Shown: positions 1 through 7,835, counted from the stretch's first letter. The stretch: DNA of 64,000 nt from Ferrimonas futtsuensis DSM 18154 (GCF_000422645.1 NZ_AUGL01000006.1:236922-300921), one strand, 5' to 3'. Made by a program: numbers and translations. The notes: a model not told the origin generated them from the letters alone.

Positions 1-2
1 AG

Positions 3-761
3 GTGGAGCAGTTCTACAAGTGCCAAGCCTGGGGCGCCGACCTGGTACTGCTGGGCAGCGTCAGTTATCAAATTGATTCAAGAATCAAAAGCCAGTTGAA
101 TAAGACCCCCACTGTGGCGGTCATCAACCAGGTGGAGCCGGATTCGGTGATCGCCACTGTCGGTGTGTCCTGGTATGAAATGGGCAAAAACCTCGGTTTG
201 TATATCAACAACCGCTTTAAGCCTCACAGCCGAGTAAAGACCCTGATCATGTACGGTCCTCGCGGGCGAGGTGGCAACCAGTTTATCAACAAAGGAGTGG
301 GTGACGCCGTCGAGCCAGACCGGCTGCAGGTTGTGGGCGAGCTATACGGTAGCAACAGTGCGGCCGTACAGAGACAGTTGCTTAAAGACTACCTGGCAAC
401 CAACCCGGTGCCCGAACTGATCATCGGCGGCGCAGTCTCGACGGAGGTGGCGGTCAACGAACTTCGCCAACCCCTGGCAGAGGGGAAAACCAAGCTCCTG
501 AGCAGCTACCTGACCCACGGCGTCTACCGGGCCCTGCTCAGGGGCAAAATCCTGATGGCCAACTCGGATCAGATGCGGCTTCAGGGCAAGATGTCCATCG
601 ACGCGGCTCACCGCTGGCAGCAGGGCGAAACCCTGCCCAAGGTGTTGGGACCCAGTATCATCAGTCTGACCCCGGGCTACCATCTTGATCTGGTGGACGA
701 CAGCCTCTCCAGTCCCGGCTTTATGCCGGTCTACGAAGTGACCGCCGACCCGAACAGATAA
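3..761 (+). CDS. torT: TMAO-sensing periplasmic binding protein TorT, 3' part
   Basis: This reading frame is open from the window edge, so the signal peptide and N-terminus lie outside; about 252 residues of an expected ~340 are present. The sequence resembles TorT, the periplasmic binding protein of the LacI/ribose-binding fold that presents trimethylamine N-oxide to the sensor kinase TorS. Recognisable parts are the alternating beta/alpha pattern, the VAVINQVEPDSVIATVGVSW segment and the PELIIGG strand in the second lobe. Its 3' end overlaps the 3' end of the convergent torR by 31 bp, and that pairing is the main support for the name. TorT itself binds no DNA. The start codon is not known; the first in-frame GTG at base 3 is probably internal. 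Confidence 0.8.
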   Translation: MEQFYKCQAWGADLVLLGSVSYQIDSRIKSQLNKTPTVAVINQVEPDSVIATVGVSWYEMGKNLGLYINNRFKPHSRVKTLIMYGPRGRGGNQFINKGVGDAVEPDRLQVVGELYGSNSAAVQRQLLKDYLATNPVPELIIGGAVSTEVAVNELRQPLAEGKTKLLSSYLTHGVYRALLRGKILMANSDQMRLQGKMSIDAAHRWQQGETLPKVLGPSIISLTPGYHLDLVDDSLSSPGFMPVYEVTADPNR

Positions 762-1450
762 CCTTCACCGTGAACGGTAACGAACAGCGTCGGATACCCC
801 TCCCCCTGCTCCATCTTGGCCCGCAGGCGCCTGACCAGCACATCCACAGTGCGGTCGTTAGGCGCATCGACACGGTGAGAGATCAGATTCAGCAACCGTT
901 CCCTCGGCAGCACCTGTTGTGGGTGAGACACAAAGGCGTGCAGCAACTCAAACTCCGCCTTGGTCAACTTGACCTGCTCACCGCCCCGCCACAACTGACG
1001 ACTGGCGGTTGAGAAGCGCCATCCGGCAAAATGACACTCGCTGTCGTCACCCAGCGGCTGATCAGGCCCTTTCACCAGACTCATGCGCCACAACAGGTTT
1101 TTAACCCTCACCAACAGTTCGCGCATCTCCACCGGTTTGGTGACATAGTCATCGGCCCCCATCTCCAGGCCAACAATTTTATCCACCGAGTCGCATCGCC
1201 CGGTCACCAGGATGATGCCGACATTGGACTCGGATCGAAGCATACGGGTGAGCATCATGCCGTCTTCGTCAGGCAGGTTCACGTCCAGCAACAACAGTTC
1301 ATACTGATTGGCGGCCATCCGCTCCCGCATCTGCGCGGCACTGTCGGCGGTATCCACGATATACCCGGCCTGCTTGAAGTAACCAGCGTGGCGCAGCTGG
1401 GTGACCGGGTCATCCTCCACCACCAGAATGCGTTGTCCTGTCTGATTCAT
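731..1450 (-). CDS. torR: TMAO response regulator TorR
   Basis: OmpR/PhoB-type two-component regulator of TMAO respiration genes. The receiver domain spans about residues 5-120, with acidic pocket E12-D13-D14, phospho-acceptor D56 (LLLLDVNLPDEDG), the T in ILVTGR and the K in DDYVTKP. The winged helix spans about 140-235 (RRLRAKMEQ, VHGEGYLF). The phrases IILVTGR, IVGLEMGADDYVTKP and RVKNLLWR are typical of TorR. An in-frame TTG start exists at 1510, but the ATG at 1450 gives the usual TorR N-terminus and is preferred; no strong ribosome site is seen at either. It faces torT with overlapping 3' ends. The tor reductase operon itself is not in the window. Confidence 0.87.
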   Translation of the reverse strand: MNQTGQRILVVEDDPVTQLRHAGYFKQAGYIVDTADSAAQMRERMAANQYELLLLDVNLPDEDGMMLTRMLRSESNVGIILVTGRCDSVDKIVGLEMGADDYVTKPVEMRELLVRVKNLLWRMSLVKGPDQPLGDDSECHFAGWRFSTASRQLWRGGEQVKLTKAEFELLHAFVSHPQQVLPRERLLNLISHRVDAPNDRTVDVLVRRLRAKMEQGEGYPTLFVTVHGEGYLFGSAVTS

Positions 1451-1556
1451 CTGTGGGTCCAATGTAATAATCCTGTAAAGGATCTTTATCGCTGGCGGAG
1501 GCAGATTCAAGTGGTATGAGCAGAAAGTGGGAGTTGCGGCATAATCGTTTGGTCAC

Positions 1557-1582
1557 AAAAAAGCCGGCCACAAGGGCCGGCT
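1557..1582 (-). terminator. Rho-independent terminator after the cytochrome/lipoprotein unit
   Basis: An 8-bp perfect stem, AGCCGGCC/GGCCGGCT, with a 5-nt loop is followed on the minus strand by a run of six T. It sits 23 bp beyond the stop of the lipoprotein gene at 1606. Confidence 0.85.
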
Positions 1583-1605
1583 AAGGTTTTCAGCAATGAT
1601 GATTG

Positions 1606-2124
1606 TTATGCGCCACTGTCTACCAGGATGGGGTCAACGGTGACTGTTTCGGTTGCTACTGAAATCAAGCTCTTAACACTTTGAGGCTCGGCAGACCACG
1701 CAAAGTTGTCTGGAGTCAGAGTGTAACTGCCCTTGGTTTCGCCCTCTACGATGGCGATGTTGCAGGTCTCGCCAGCGCAGTCAAACACCTTGGCTTCGTG
1801 ACCTGGCAGACCCATCTTATCGGACATATGCTTCCACTCCGCAGGAGCCTGCATGCCCACATACTTCAGGGACACAGTCGCAGTGTCTGCCGCCAGACCG
1901 GTGATGGCAGTGCCTTCATCGGTCGCCAGGGTAAAGGTCACCACACCACTGGTGTCGTCTACTGCTACGCCAGCAACCGCAATGGTAGTGGCATCGCCGA
2001 TGGCAACGGTCTCTTCCTTGGGTGGCTCAACTGGCGGCTTTTCAACATCATTGTTGTTGTCGTCACTGCCACAACCCACCAGGGCGAGGTTAGCCAGAGC
2101 TAACGCGATTAATGTTCTTTTCAT
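1606..2124 (-). CDS. Small secreted lipoprotein of unknown function
   Basis: A 172-residue protein with a lipoprotein signal peptide: MKRT, a hydrophobic stretch, and the lipobox LVGC with cysteine at residue 18. An acidic/Pro linker (GSDDNNNDVEKPPVEPP) follows. The mature part is a beta-rich domain with a close cysteine pair (CAGETC). No heme motif is present. The ribosome site AGGAGA lies 7 nt before ATG. It starts 29 bp after the diheme cytochrome gene and ends at a clear terminator, so the two form an operon; the lipoprotein may anchor or fold the cytochrome, which is only inference. I do not recognise the family. Confidence 0.72.
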   Translation of the reverse strand: MKRTLIALALANLALVGCGSDDNNNDVEKPPVEPPKEETVAIGDATTIAVAGVAVDDTSGVVTFTLATDEGTAITGLAADTATVSLKYVGMQAPAEWKHMSDKMGLPGHEAKVFDCAGETCNIAIVEGETKGSYTLTPDNFAWSAEPQSVKSLISVATETVTVDPILVDSGA

Positions 2125-2153
2125 AAGGATTCTCCTATCGCTATGGCCAACAC

Positions 2154-2990
2154 TTACAGGGTGCCGTGACAGGTATCACATTCCATGTGGGACATCACGG
2201 AAGCGGCGCCCATTGGGCTTTCACCCTTGGTGTGGCAGCCCAGACATGCGCTGGTCTCTTCGGTTTCACCTGGGAAGCCAGACAGGTCGGCACCTTCCAG
2301 TTCGGCGTTCAGAATTACGGCAATCTGATAGGCCATGGAAGCGGACAGCAGAGTACAGCGAGGTCCCTTGGCGGTAATTGGGATGCCAGCAGCGTCGGAC
2401 CAACGGGTCAGAGAGGCGTGACACAGCAGGCTGTGGGCTTCGGTCTGAACGCCAACCTTCTCTTCAAAGGTAGCGGCAGTTTCGCCCATGGCGGTCAGGA
2501 AGGCTTCGTCGTTGAATGGCAGAGGAGTCTGCTCATAGAAAGCGGAAACCATAGACAGGGTCTTAGGACCTACCTTCTTACCTTCGCTGTCGGTGCTGAT
2601 CTTCACCCACTTGTAGAACATGCCGGCAGCGTTGTTGTTACCACACACGGTACCCTGGCCGAAGATACCGCCGGAGCCGTATACGGACAGTGCAGTTGGG
2701 ATGGCAGCCCACTTGGCCTGATCTGGGCCTTCTACGTTGGCCAGAGCGGTTACCAGTGCGTGGAACACCTGGTACATACAACCCTTATCTTTAACATCAC
2801 CAGCGTAGGCGATCTTGGCCACTTCCATGGGGTCCAGCTTCACATACTGCAGGTTGTTGAAGTCGGCTGGGGTGGGAACCCAAGTCTCGTCAGCGGCGTT
2901 AGCAAAAGAAGGTACCAGGGTCGCGCCAGCGGCTACGGTGGTGATACCAATAATGTTTTTCAGTGCGTTTCTACGGTCCATACTCATCAT
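2154..2990 (-). CDS. Tat-exported diheme c-type cytochrome, split-Soret-like
   Basis: The N-terminus MDRRNALKNIIG followed by a hydrophobic stretch and ANA is a twin-arginine signal peptide. Two CxxCH heme-c motifs lie at the C-terminus (CLGCH near residue 250 and CDTCH near 272). The middle has a GxGxxGQGTVCGxxNAA segment and further cysteines like those of the C_GCAxxG_C_C family. Size, two C-terminal hemes and this core match the split-Soret cytochrome c of Desulfovibrio, a dimeric periplasmic diheme protein of uncertain role. Tat export before heme attachment is unusual, since most c-type cytochromes use Sec. Three tandem ATGs end at 2993, 2990 and 2987; with AGAGG upstream the second or third is best spaced. 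A CRP-type site lies 254 bp upstream. Confidence 0.7.
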   Translation of the reverse strand: MMSMDRRNALKNIIGITTVAAGATLVPSFANAADETWVPTPADFNNLQYVKLDPMEVAKIAYAGDVKDKGCMYQVFHALVTALANVEGPDQAKWAAIPTALSVYGSGGIFGQGTVCGNNNAAGMFYKWVKISTDSEGKKVGPKTLSMVSAFYEQTPLPFNDEAFLTAMGETAATFEEKVGVQTEAHSLLCHASLTRWSDAAGIPITAKGPRCTLLSASMAYQIAVILNAELEGADLSGFPGETEETSACLGCHTKGESPMGAASVMSHMECDTCHGTL

Positions 2991-2993
2991 CAT

Positions 2994-3412
2994 TACCTCT
3001 TGGTAGGTTTCAGTTGTGTGGCCCTCTTTAGTGGCCTCGGTATCAACTTTAGAAATCTACGCCCCTTGATAATGTGAGCCGGCTCCCGGTAATCTAGGCA
3101 CTTAAGAACAAACTAATATTTCGACTGCCAAAACTTAAGCCCCCATTCGAACAACATGGAACACCAGCGTTCGCGCCACATGCAAATTAATACACTGCTT
3201 ATTAGTGGTAATTGGCGATTACCTCCTGAGGAATAAGAGTAATGGATGTGACATCGATCACAGGCAGTCATGATTCACCTTGTTGACCGCGCTAACAGTT
3301 TGGAACCAAATCACCAGTGAGCGGAATAGAAAGGGAGTCTGATCACGGTCCTTGTTAAACTTGGTACCTACAATGACTTAAGCAATTGTTTAAATAGATA
3401 TAGATATCCCCT
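2994..3412. other. Divergent intergenic region between cytochrome unit and ToxR-like gene
   Basis: These 419 bp hold no convincing gene. They separate the minus-strand cytochrome operon from the plus-strand membrane regulator pair and are AT-richer than the flanking genes. The one clear signal is the CRP-type palindrome at 3247-3262, listed separately. I could not assign sigma70 promoters with confidence. Confidence 0.6.
3247..3262. promoter_or_regulatory. Perfect CRP-type binding site
   Basis: TGTGACATCGATCACA is an exact TGTGA-N6-TCACA palindrome, the consensus for CRP. In Shewanella-group bacteria CRP, rather than FNR, is a main activator of anaerobic respiration. It lies 151 bp before the ToxR-like gene and about 254 bp before the cytochrome gene, so either or both could be controlled. 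Confidence 0.7.
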
Positions 3413-4171
3413 ATGGATTTAGGACAGTACAGATTCATTCCAGATCAGGGTTGCCTGCAACATCTGGAGTCTGGCGAAACCAAGCTGCTGACTCGCAGCG
3501 AGCTGCTGGTGTTGACTCAGTTGATTGGAAGCCCTGGGGTGACCCTCAGCAAGCATCAGCTCAGCTGCGGTGACAGCGACGCTCCCCTGATCAGCGAGTC
3601 CGCTGTGGTCAAGGCGATCTTCACCATAAGACACACCCTGGGCGAACCCGCGGCCAGCAGCATCCACACTGTACCCAAAGAGGGCTATCAGTTTGTCCCC
3701 ATGGGCCAGCGCGAATCCGCCCCCGTCAAATCGGAAGGAAAACGCCTGACTCCCAAGGTTGTGCGGAGCATGCAGATACTCAGCGTGGTCGCCGTTTTGC
3801 TGGTGTCCATTCCCCTGCTCTACCAGACGCTGAGCCATCATTATCAGACGCCGCCACTGTCTACCTCTGTCCAGGAGGTGCATAACGACTTTGGCCAGGT
3901 GATTCAGGTTGAGATTGTCACGAGTTCTCAATCCAATATCGGTGCCATGCAGAAGTACGCGGATTTACTGACCAACCAGTTTTCCGGTTGCGTCTACTCT
4001 CCCTGGAAAAAAGTAAAACTGGCCCTCTCCCATGATCAGCAGATGCTCAATATCACCATGTTTGGTGCGGGCAAGAGTCATGACATTAGAAACATGAAGA
4101 TCAGTGACTTTCGGGCAACGCCTGAGTTCATTAATCCCAGTTGGCTAAAGCAGGTATCAATTTGTGAATAA
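3413..4171 (+). CDS. ToxR/CadC-like transmembrane winged-helix regulator
   Basis: A 252-residue single-pass membrane transcription factor. Residues 1-100 form an OmpR-type winged helix (LTRSELLVLTQL, SESAVVKAIFTIRHTLGE, IHTVPKEGYQFVP; the last is the wing typical of ToxR, CadC and MarT). Residues 119-139 are a hydrophobic membrane segment. Residues 140-252 would be a periplasmic sensor domain with cysteines at about 193 and 251. It overlaps the next gene by 8 bp, the arrangement of toxR-toxS and marT-fidL. No strong ribosome site is visible before the ATG. The divergent cytochrome operon is a natural target, which is inference. Confidence 0.78.
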   Translation: MDLGQYRFIPDQGCLQHLESGETKLLTRSELLVLTQLIGSPGVTLSKHQLSCGDSDAPLISESAVVKAIFTIRHTLGEPAASSIHTVPKEGYQFVPMGQRESAPVKSEGKRLTPKVVRSMQILSVVAVLLVSIPLLYQTLSHHYQTPPLSTSVQEVHNDFGQVIQVEIVTSSQSNIGAMQKYADLLTNQFSGCVYSPWKKVKLALSHDQQMLNITMFGAGKSHDIRNMKISDFRATPEFINPSWLKQVSICE

Positions 4172-4679
4172 ATCCCATTTCAGACTGATCAATCTGTTCG
4201 TACTGCTGCTGCTTGTCGCCGTACTGGTGTCCAATAAACTGGGGACGGGAATGAGCGCCGATTTGACTCTGAACTGCAGAAACGAACTCTACGATCGCAC
4301 CGCCAATGAGGACGCCAAGCACTATCTGATTGCGGATTTTGTCCTGAAGGATGATCAGGCCAGTATCAGCTATCGTTACTTTGACCGGGATGGTGATGCC
4401 AACTCATTGATCTCAATGAGTGGTCATATTATCGATGGTTCTGCCAAGGACAACATCTTTGAAATGGCCATCGATGAGGTGAAAACCGAGTATTATCAGC
4501 CCGACGCCGAACCGGTGCCTCATATGCAGTACCTGAACTCATTTGCCAAGAGTAACCTGGCCAATGTTGGGGCTCACAACCTGACACTGAGATTACTGGA
4601 ACGACACGACGACGAGGGCTACGCCGCAGTCTTCTTTCAACCCTCTAACGCCGTATGCGGTTGTCGGATAGTCGACTGA
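4164..4679 (+). CDS. FidL/ToxS-like membrane-anchored partner protein
   Basis: A 171-residue protein with an N-terminal hydrophobic anchor (residues 8-24) and a periplasmic domain with few recognisable motifs; three cysteines are NCR near residue 38 and CGC near the end. It starts with GTG inside the last codons of the ToxR-like gene (8-bp overlap), so the two are translationally coupled. Length, topology and coupling match FidL (partner of MarT) and ToxS (partner of ToxR), which stabilise or tune the periplasmic domain of the regulator. Sequence similarity to either is weak by eye, so the role is assigned mainly from position and topology. Confidence 0.6.
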   Translation: MNKSHFRLINLFVLLLLVAVLVSNKLGTGMSADLTLNCRNELYDRTANEDAKHYLIADFVLKDDQASISYRYFDRDGDANSLISMSGHIIDGSAKDNIFEMAIDEVKTEYYQPDAEPVPHMQYLNSFAKSNLANVGAHNLTLRLLERHDDEGYAAVFFQPSNAVCGCRIVD

Positions 4680-4680
4680 T

Positions 4681-4767
4681 CTACTTCAGGGTGGGTATAA
4701 GTAAAATAAACAACAACATCAAAGCGAACGAAAAAAGGTACAGGCAAAAAAACTGCAAAGCGTTCAT
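4681..4767 (-). CDS. 28-residue small membrane protein
   Basis: A short frame reading MNALQFFCLYLF and then a long hydrophobic stretch (residues 4-25), ending IPTLK and TAG. It is preceded by a near-perfect ribosome site, AAGGAGG, 7 nt before ATG, far better than chance for such a short frame. The product would be a single transmembrane helix. It faces the FidL-like gene, with the two stops adjacent. I recognise no family. The case rests on the ribosome site and the uniform hydrophobicity. Confidence 0.5.
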   Translation of the reverse strand: MNALQFFCLYLFSFALMLLFILLIPTLK

Positions 4768-4871
4768 CGTGAGCCTCCTTGCCAAAACAATGATGAGGGC
4801 CGTGTCTCACGGCCGGCCCATAAGTATAGACCAAAGTCTAAAATCGCAAGTCTGTCACACTCATCTGACCG

Positions 4872-4900
4872 AAAGCGGCCACTGTTCAGTGGCCGTTTTT
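4872..4900 (+). terminator. Rho-independent terminator
   Basis: A 9-bp stem (CGGCCACTG/CAGTGGCCG) with a very short loop is followed by TTTTT on the plus strand. It lies about 190 bp after the FidL-like gene, so it probably ends that transcript. Confidence 0.65.
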
Positions 4901-5006
4901 CTGCCCATCACACTGCACTTGATCCTGGCTCGGTCCACCTGCAGTCCGAACTCCCACCAAAGTTCAGACACAAAAAAGCGACCCGATAGGTAGCCGTTTA
5001 TCTGTA

Positions 5007-5262
5007 TATGGAGGCGCGTCCCGGAGTCGAGGGGGTGGGCAAAGATACGGTCCACGGATTTGCAATCCCCTTCGCCTTAGCGAGCCCAATACCAAAAAAG
5101 CGGCAACCCTGAGGTTACCGCTTTCTCGTTCAATATGGAGGCGAGCCCCGGAGTCGAGGGGGTGGGCAAAGATACGGTCCACGGATTTGCAATCCCCTTC
5201 GCCTTAGCGAGCCCAATACGAAAAAAGCGGCAACCCTGAGGTTACCGCTTTCTCGTTCAATA
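5007..5262 (-). repeat. Two decayed tRNA-Cys-like units in a 127-bp tandem repeat
   Basis: Units start at 5007 and 5134, and the intact tRNA-Cys starts the third at 5261, so the period is exactly 127 bp. Each unit carries, on the minus strand, the tRNA-Cys anticodon-arm segment (GGATTGCAAATCC GTGGACC), a T-arm-like part, the acceptor end with CCTCCA and a copy of the terminator hairpin. The D-arm side is replaced in both by the same unrelated sequence ending GGGCTCGCTAAGGCGAAGG. Neither unit can form a proper D-arm or a full acceptor stem, so they look like pseudo-tRNAs. A more diverged terminator copy at about 4974-5002 suggests the array was once longer. Confidence 0.75.
5224..5256 (-). terminator. 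Terminator of tRNA-Cys
   Basis: On the minus strand AAAGCGGTAACC, a 3-nt loop and GGTTGCCGC are followed by six T, starting 7 bp after the CCA end. The same hairpin follows the decayed copy at 5097-5129. Confidence 0.75.
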
Positions 5263-5336
5263 TGGAGGCGCGTCCCGGAGTCGAACCGAGGTCCACGGAT
5301 TTGCAATCCGCTGCATAGCCACTCTGCCAACGCGCC
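5263..5336 (-). tRNA. tRNA-Cys (GCA)
   Basis: A complete 74-nt cloverleaf is visible on the minus strand: acceptor GGCGCGT paired with ACGCGCC plus discriminator U and encoded CCA, a D-arm, anticodon loop TTGCAAA with anticodon GCA, and T-arm CTCGG-TTCGACT-CCGGG. It is followed by its own terminator and by two decayed copies of itself. Confidence 0.95.
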
Positions 5337-5483
5337 AAATTCGACCTGTCGTCGAACGCAGCGCATTAAATCAAAACCGGCCCCGAGGTTCAAGGCAATT
5401 AGGGAAATTTAGGACAATAAATTTGAACTCAGACAGATATGCGCCATTATTCAACTATATATGACTAATCTGCGGTCAACATT

Positions 5484-6359
5484 ATGAACGTCGTCGCCAT
5501 GGGCGGAGGGCACGGCCTGAGCCGGGTTTTGCAAGCACTCTCCCCCTACCCCTTGAATCTGTCCGCCATCATCGCCACTACCGACAATGGCGGTTCAACC
5601 GGGCGCCTGAGACAGAGTTTCGGTGGCATCGCCTTTGGAGACATCAGGAACTGCCTCAGCAGCCTGGTGGGCGCAGATCATCTGGGCAGGCTCCTGCTGG
5701 ATTACAGATTCGACGACCAATCCGATCTGAACGGGCACAACCTGGGCAATCTGATGCTGCAGGCGCTGGACAGCCTCTGCGTGCGCCCCAGTGATGCGGT
5801 CGAACTGTTGTGCCGGCTGCTGGAGGTCCCCCATGCCCTGATTCCCATGTCAGAGCTGCCCACTCAGTTGAAGGCCGGCTATCGGGACGGCAGCACCAGA
5901 TTGGGCGAAGTGGAGATTGATGCCGCCTCCACCCTGCCCGCTGAGCTCACACTTCACCCCAAAGTATTGGCCTGCGACGAAGCGGTAGCCCAGCTTGAGC
6001 AAGCCGACCTGGTGGTGATTGGACCCGGCAGCATCATTACCAGCCTGGCACCACCTCTATTGGTGGCGGATATACAGCAGACATTGACGAAACGCCAGGT
6101 TCCTGTGGTGATGATCGCAAACCTGGCACCGGAGTCCGGTGCCGTGGGAGAGCGCTCGCCAAAGCAACAGAAGGAGCTGTTGCAGACACTGACCGGCATC
6201 AAGGTGGACCTGTTGCTGTGCAACGGAGAGTCAGCTGACCCGGACAGTCACACCCAATATCACCCTCTGGCGCCCATGGACTCGCCGTATCACAGCCCGG
6301 TGCTGCTTGGCCAAGCCCTGTATGAGATCATTCAGGCTGAATCCAGGCCGTCCAGGTAA
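5484..6359 (+). CDS. yvcK: YvcK/YbhK-family gluconeogenesis factor (CofD-like)
   Basis: A 291-residue protein of the YvcK/CofD family. These proteins bind UDP-sugars and link central carbon metabolism with cell-wall growth; no enzymatic activity is firmly established for YvcK. Family motifs are GGGHGLSRVL at the N-terminus, ATTDNGGSTGRLR, FGDIRNCLSSL, GHNLGNLML and VVIGPGSIITSL. Length is normal. Its end overlaps the convergent Hpt gene by 28 bp. In Vibrio a yvcK homologue adjoins luxO-luxU (recalled), so its place next to an Hpt/LuxO-like pair looks like conserved neighbourhood. Confidence 0.88.
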   Translation: MNVVAMGGGHGLSRVLQALSPYPLNLSAIIATTDNGGSTGRLRQSFGGIAFGDIRNCLSSLVGADHLGRLLLDYRFDDQSDLNGHNLGNLMLQALDSLCVRPSDAVELLCRLLEVPHALIPMSELPTQLKAGYRDGSTRLGEVEIDAASTLPAELTLHPKVLACDEAVAQLEQADLVVIGPGSIITSLAPPLLVADIQQTLTKRQVPVVMIANLAPESGAVGERSPKQQKELLQTLTGIKVDLLLCNGESADPDSHTQYHPLAPMDSPYHSPVLLGQALYEIIQAESRPSR

Positions 6360-6679
6360 CCCTGGTACCGGTTGCGGGTCTCAACCAGGCAGGCCACCAG
6401 TTCAGGCAACTGCTCCTTGACCAGGTCATCCCCCCCTTTTGCGCGGAGCTCGATGGCAGCAGCCAGTTCGGCCAAGGCCTCTGCACCGAAGGTCAGGGCC
6501 GACCCTTTTATGCTGTGGGCCAACTCCTGATACTGATACAACAGACAGGCTTCCTCGACCTGGGTCTTGCGGTATCCCATCTCATCAATAAACACTGTTA
6601 TCAGCTCCCCCAGCAGATCCTCGCCAGCATCGCAGGCCAGGTTTCGTATGGAGTTTTCATTAAGAATCACTGCCATCAT
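6332..6679 (-). CDS. Hpt phosphotransfer protein, LuxU-like
   Basis: A 115-residue single-domain histidine phosphotransfer protein. H55 in ELAHSIKGSALTFGAEAL is the phospho-acceptor, followed by the usual K and G of the four-helix bundle; the rest is helical and acidic. The pattern and length match LuxU, which relays phosphate from hybrid sensor kinases to LuxO. Two tandem ATGs end at 6679 and 6676 behind AAGGAG; an upstream GTG at 6715 is less likely. It is separated from the sigma54 activator only by a glycosyltransferase gene, and no kinase is nearby, so the signal must come from a distant hybrid kinase. In V. fischeri LuxU is known to influence the SypG pathway. Confidence 0.75.
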   Translation of the reverse strand: MMAVILNENSIRNLACDAGEDLLGELITVFIDEMGYRKTQVEEACLLYQYQELAHSIKGSALTFGAEALAELAAAIELRAKGGDDLVKEQLPELVACLVETRNRYQGYLDGLDSA

Positions 6680-6717
6680 CGCTCCTTGTTTCGGCAATTT
6701 CTGCTCCTGAACCACAG

Positions 6718-6735
6718 TTTGGCATCATCGATGCA
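6718..6735 (+). promoter_or_regulatory. Predicted sigma54 promoter of the SypH-like glycosyltransferase gene
   Basis: TTTGGCATCATCGATGCA has the invariant GG and GC dinucleotides exactly 10 nt apart. It matches TGGCAC at five of six positions and TTGC at three of four. The predicted start is near 6746, about 31 nt before the ATG at 6777. A weak TTTTCA-N3 half-site lies about 60 bp upstream of the GG. Confidence 0.62.
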
Positions 6736-6776
6736 AGAATTTTCGCTGTCGTTCCACTCTTGCAGGACAATGGCCT

Positions 6777-7835
6777 ATGCTCCCAACCATCAAACTGGTC
6801 CTGGATGGCCGAAATTACGGCGGTATCGAGGCACATGTCTGCCAGCTCTACCACAGGTTGACACTGTCGGGTCGTAAGGTTGAAGTGCTCCTTATCTCAT
6901 CCTACCCAGAGTCTAGTTTCATTTTGCAACTCAAGATGCAAAAAGTTGCTTTTGTTGAACTAATTGGCTCCAGTTACCAGAAGCTCTCCCAACTGAAGCA
7001 CCACCACCGCCATGGCATACTCCATGCCCATGGCTACAAGGCATCGATACTGTGCCGCTTGGCGACCCTGGGAAGCGGCCGCCCCTGTGTCACCACCTTC
7101 CACAACGGCGATCCGGGTAAGGGCAAACTGGCCTTCTATCTGTGGATGGACCAACTCACATCGCCCCTAAGCCTTAATTTGGCGGTCTCTCGAGCCATTC
7201 AGGCCAGAGTGGGCGACAATTGCCGGCTGATCCGAAACTGGGTCAGTCAGCCGACCGCCCTTAAATCCGGATTTGGCCGCCCTTTCTCTCTGGGCTTTGC
7301 CGGACGTCTCTGTGCCGATAAGGGGTTTGATCGTTATGTTGCCCTCGCTCGTTCCCTGCCTCAGTATCACTGGCACAGTTTCGGCGATGGCGAATTGGCT
7401 CACCTTGTCGAAGGCGGTGGCGTCATTCATCATGGCCAGGTCAACGACCTGCCCCGACGACTGGTGGACCTGGACGCCCTGGTGCTGCCCTCCAGGTACG
7501 AAGGACTGCCAATGGTGGCGCTGGAAGCCATGGCGTGCGGCGTTCCGGTGATAGCGTTCGATGTGGGCGACTTGTCTCAGTTGGTGGACAACCAGGTGGG
7601 CAGACTGGTCGATGCCGGCGATATGAAAGCCATGGCACAGTCCATCACTGAGATGGCAGCACAGCCGTTGCCCCGACTGCGCACATTGAGTGCCAACGCC
7701 AGGACTCGCATCGCCCGCCACTGGAGTGGCCGCAGCAGCCTGGCCCTGTGTCTGAGGCTCTATCGTCAGTGTGGGGCGGACACCGGCAAAATAACGGACG
7801 CACCCAGGTCAACCATCAGAGATAAGCAGGCCTGA
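6777..7835 (+). CDS. GT4-family glycosyltransferase, SypH-like position
   Basis: A 352-residue retaining glycosyltransferase of the GT-B fold. The N-terminal acceptor lobe opens with KLVLDGRNYGGIEAHVCQL and contains ILHAHGYKASI. The C-terminal donor lobe has FAGRLCADKGFDRYV, the SRYEGLPMVALEAMACGVPVI nucleotide-sugar motif (glutamates about 7 residues apart) and GDLSQLV. It would add one sugar to a lipid-linked exopolysaccharide repeat at the inner membrane. It lies between the Hpt gene and the sigma54 activator and meets the activator stop to stop with no gap. A good -24/-12 site lies upstream. The sugar specificity cannot be read. Confidence 0.82.
   Translation: MLPTIKLVLDGRNYGGIEAHVCQLYHRLTLSGRKVEVLLISSYPESSFILQLKMQKVAFVELIGSSYQKLSQLKHHHRHGILHAHGYKASILCRLATLGSGRPCVTTFHNGDPGKGKLAFYLWMDQLTSPLSLNLAVSRAIQARVGDNCRLIRNWVSQPTALKSGFGRPFSLGFAGRLCADKGFDRYVALARSLPQYHWHSFGDGELAHLVEGGGVIHHGQVNDLPRRLVDLDALVLPSRYEGLPMVALEAMACGVPVIAFDVGDLSQLVDNQVGRLVDAGDMKAMAQSITEMAAQPLPRLRTLSANARTRIARHWSGRSSLALCLRLYRQCGADTGKITDAPRSTIRDKQA

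Noticed and set aside
1451..1510. Longer TorR start at TTG 1510
   Set aside because: It would add 20 residues not seen in the family, and the ATG at 1450 gives the usual N-terminus.
4798..4818. GGCCGTG/CACGGCC hairpin as a terminator
   Set aside because: No T-run follows on either strand, and a better terminator lies at 4872-4900.
5007..5336. CRISPR array, because of the regular 127-bp repeat
   Set aside because: The repeat unit is a whole tRNA plus terminator, with no spacers and no cas genes.
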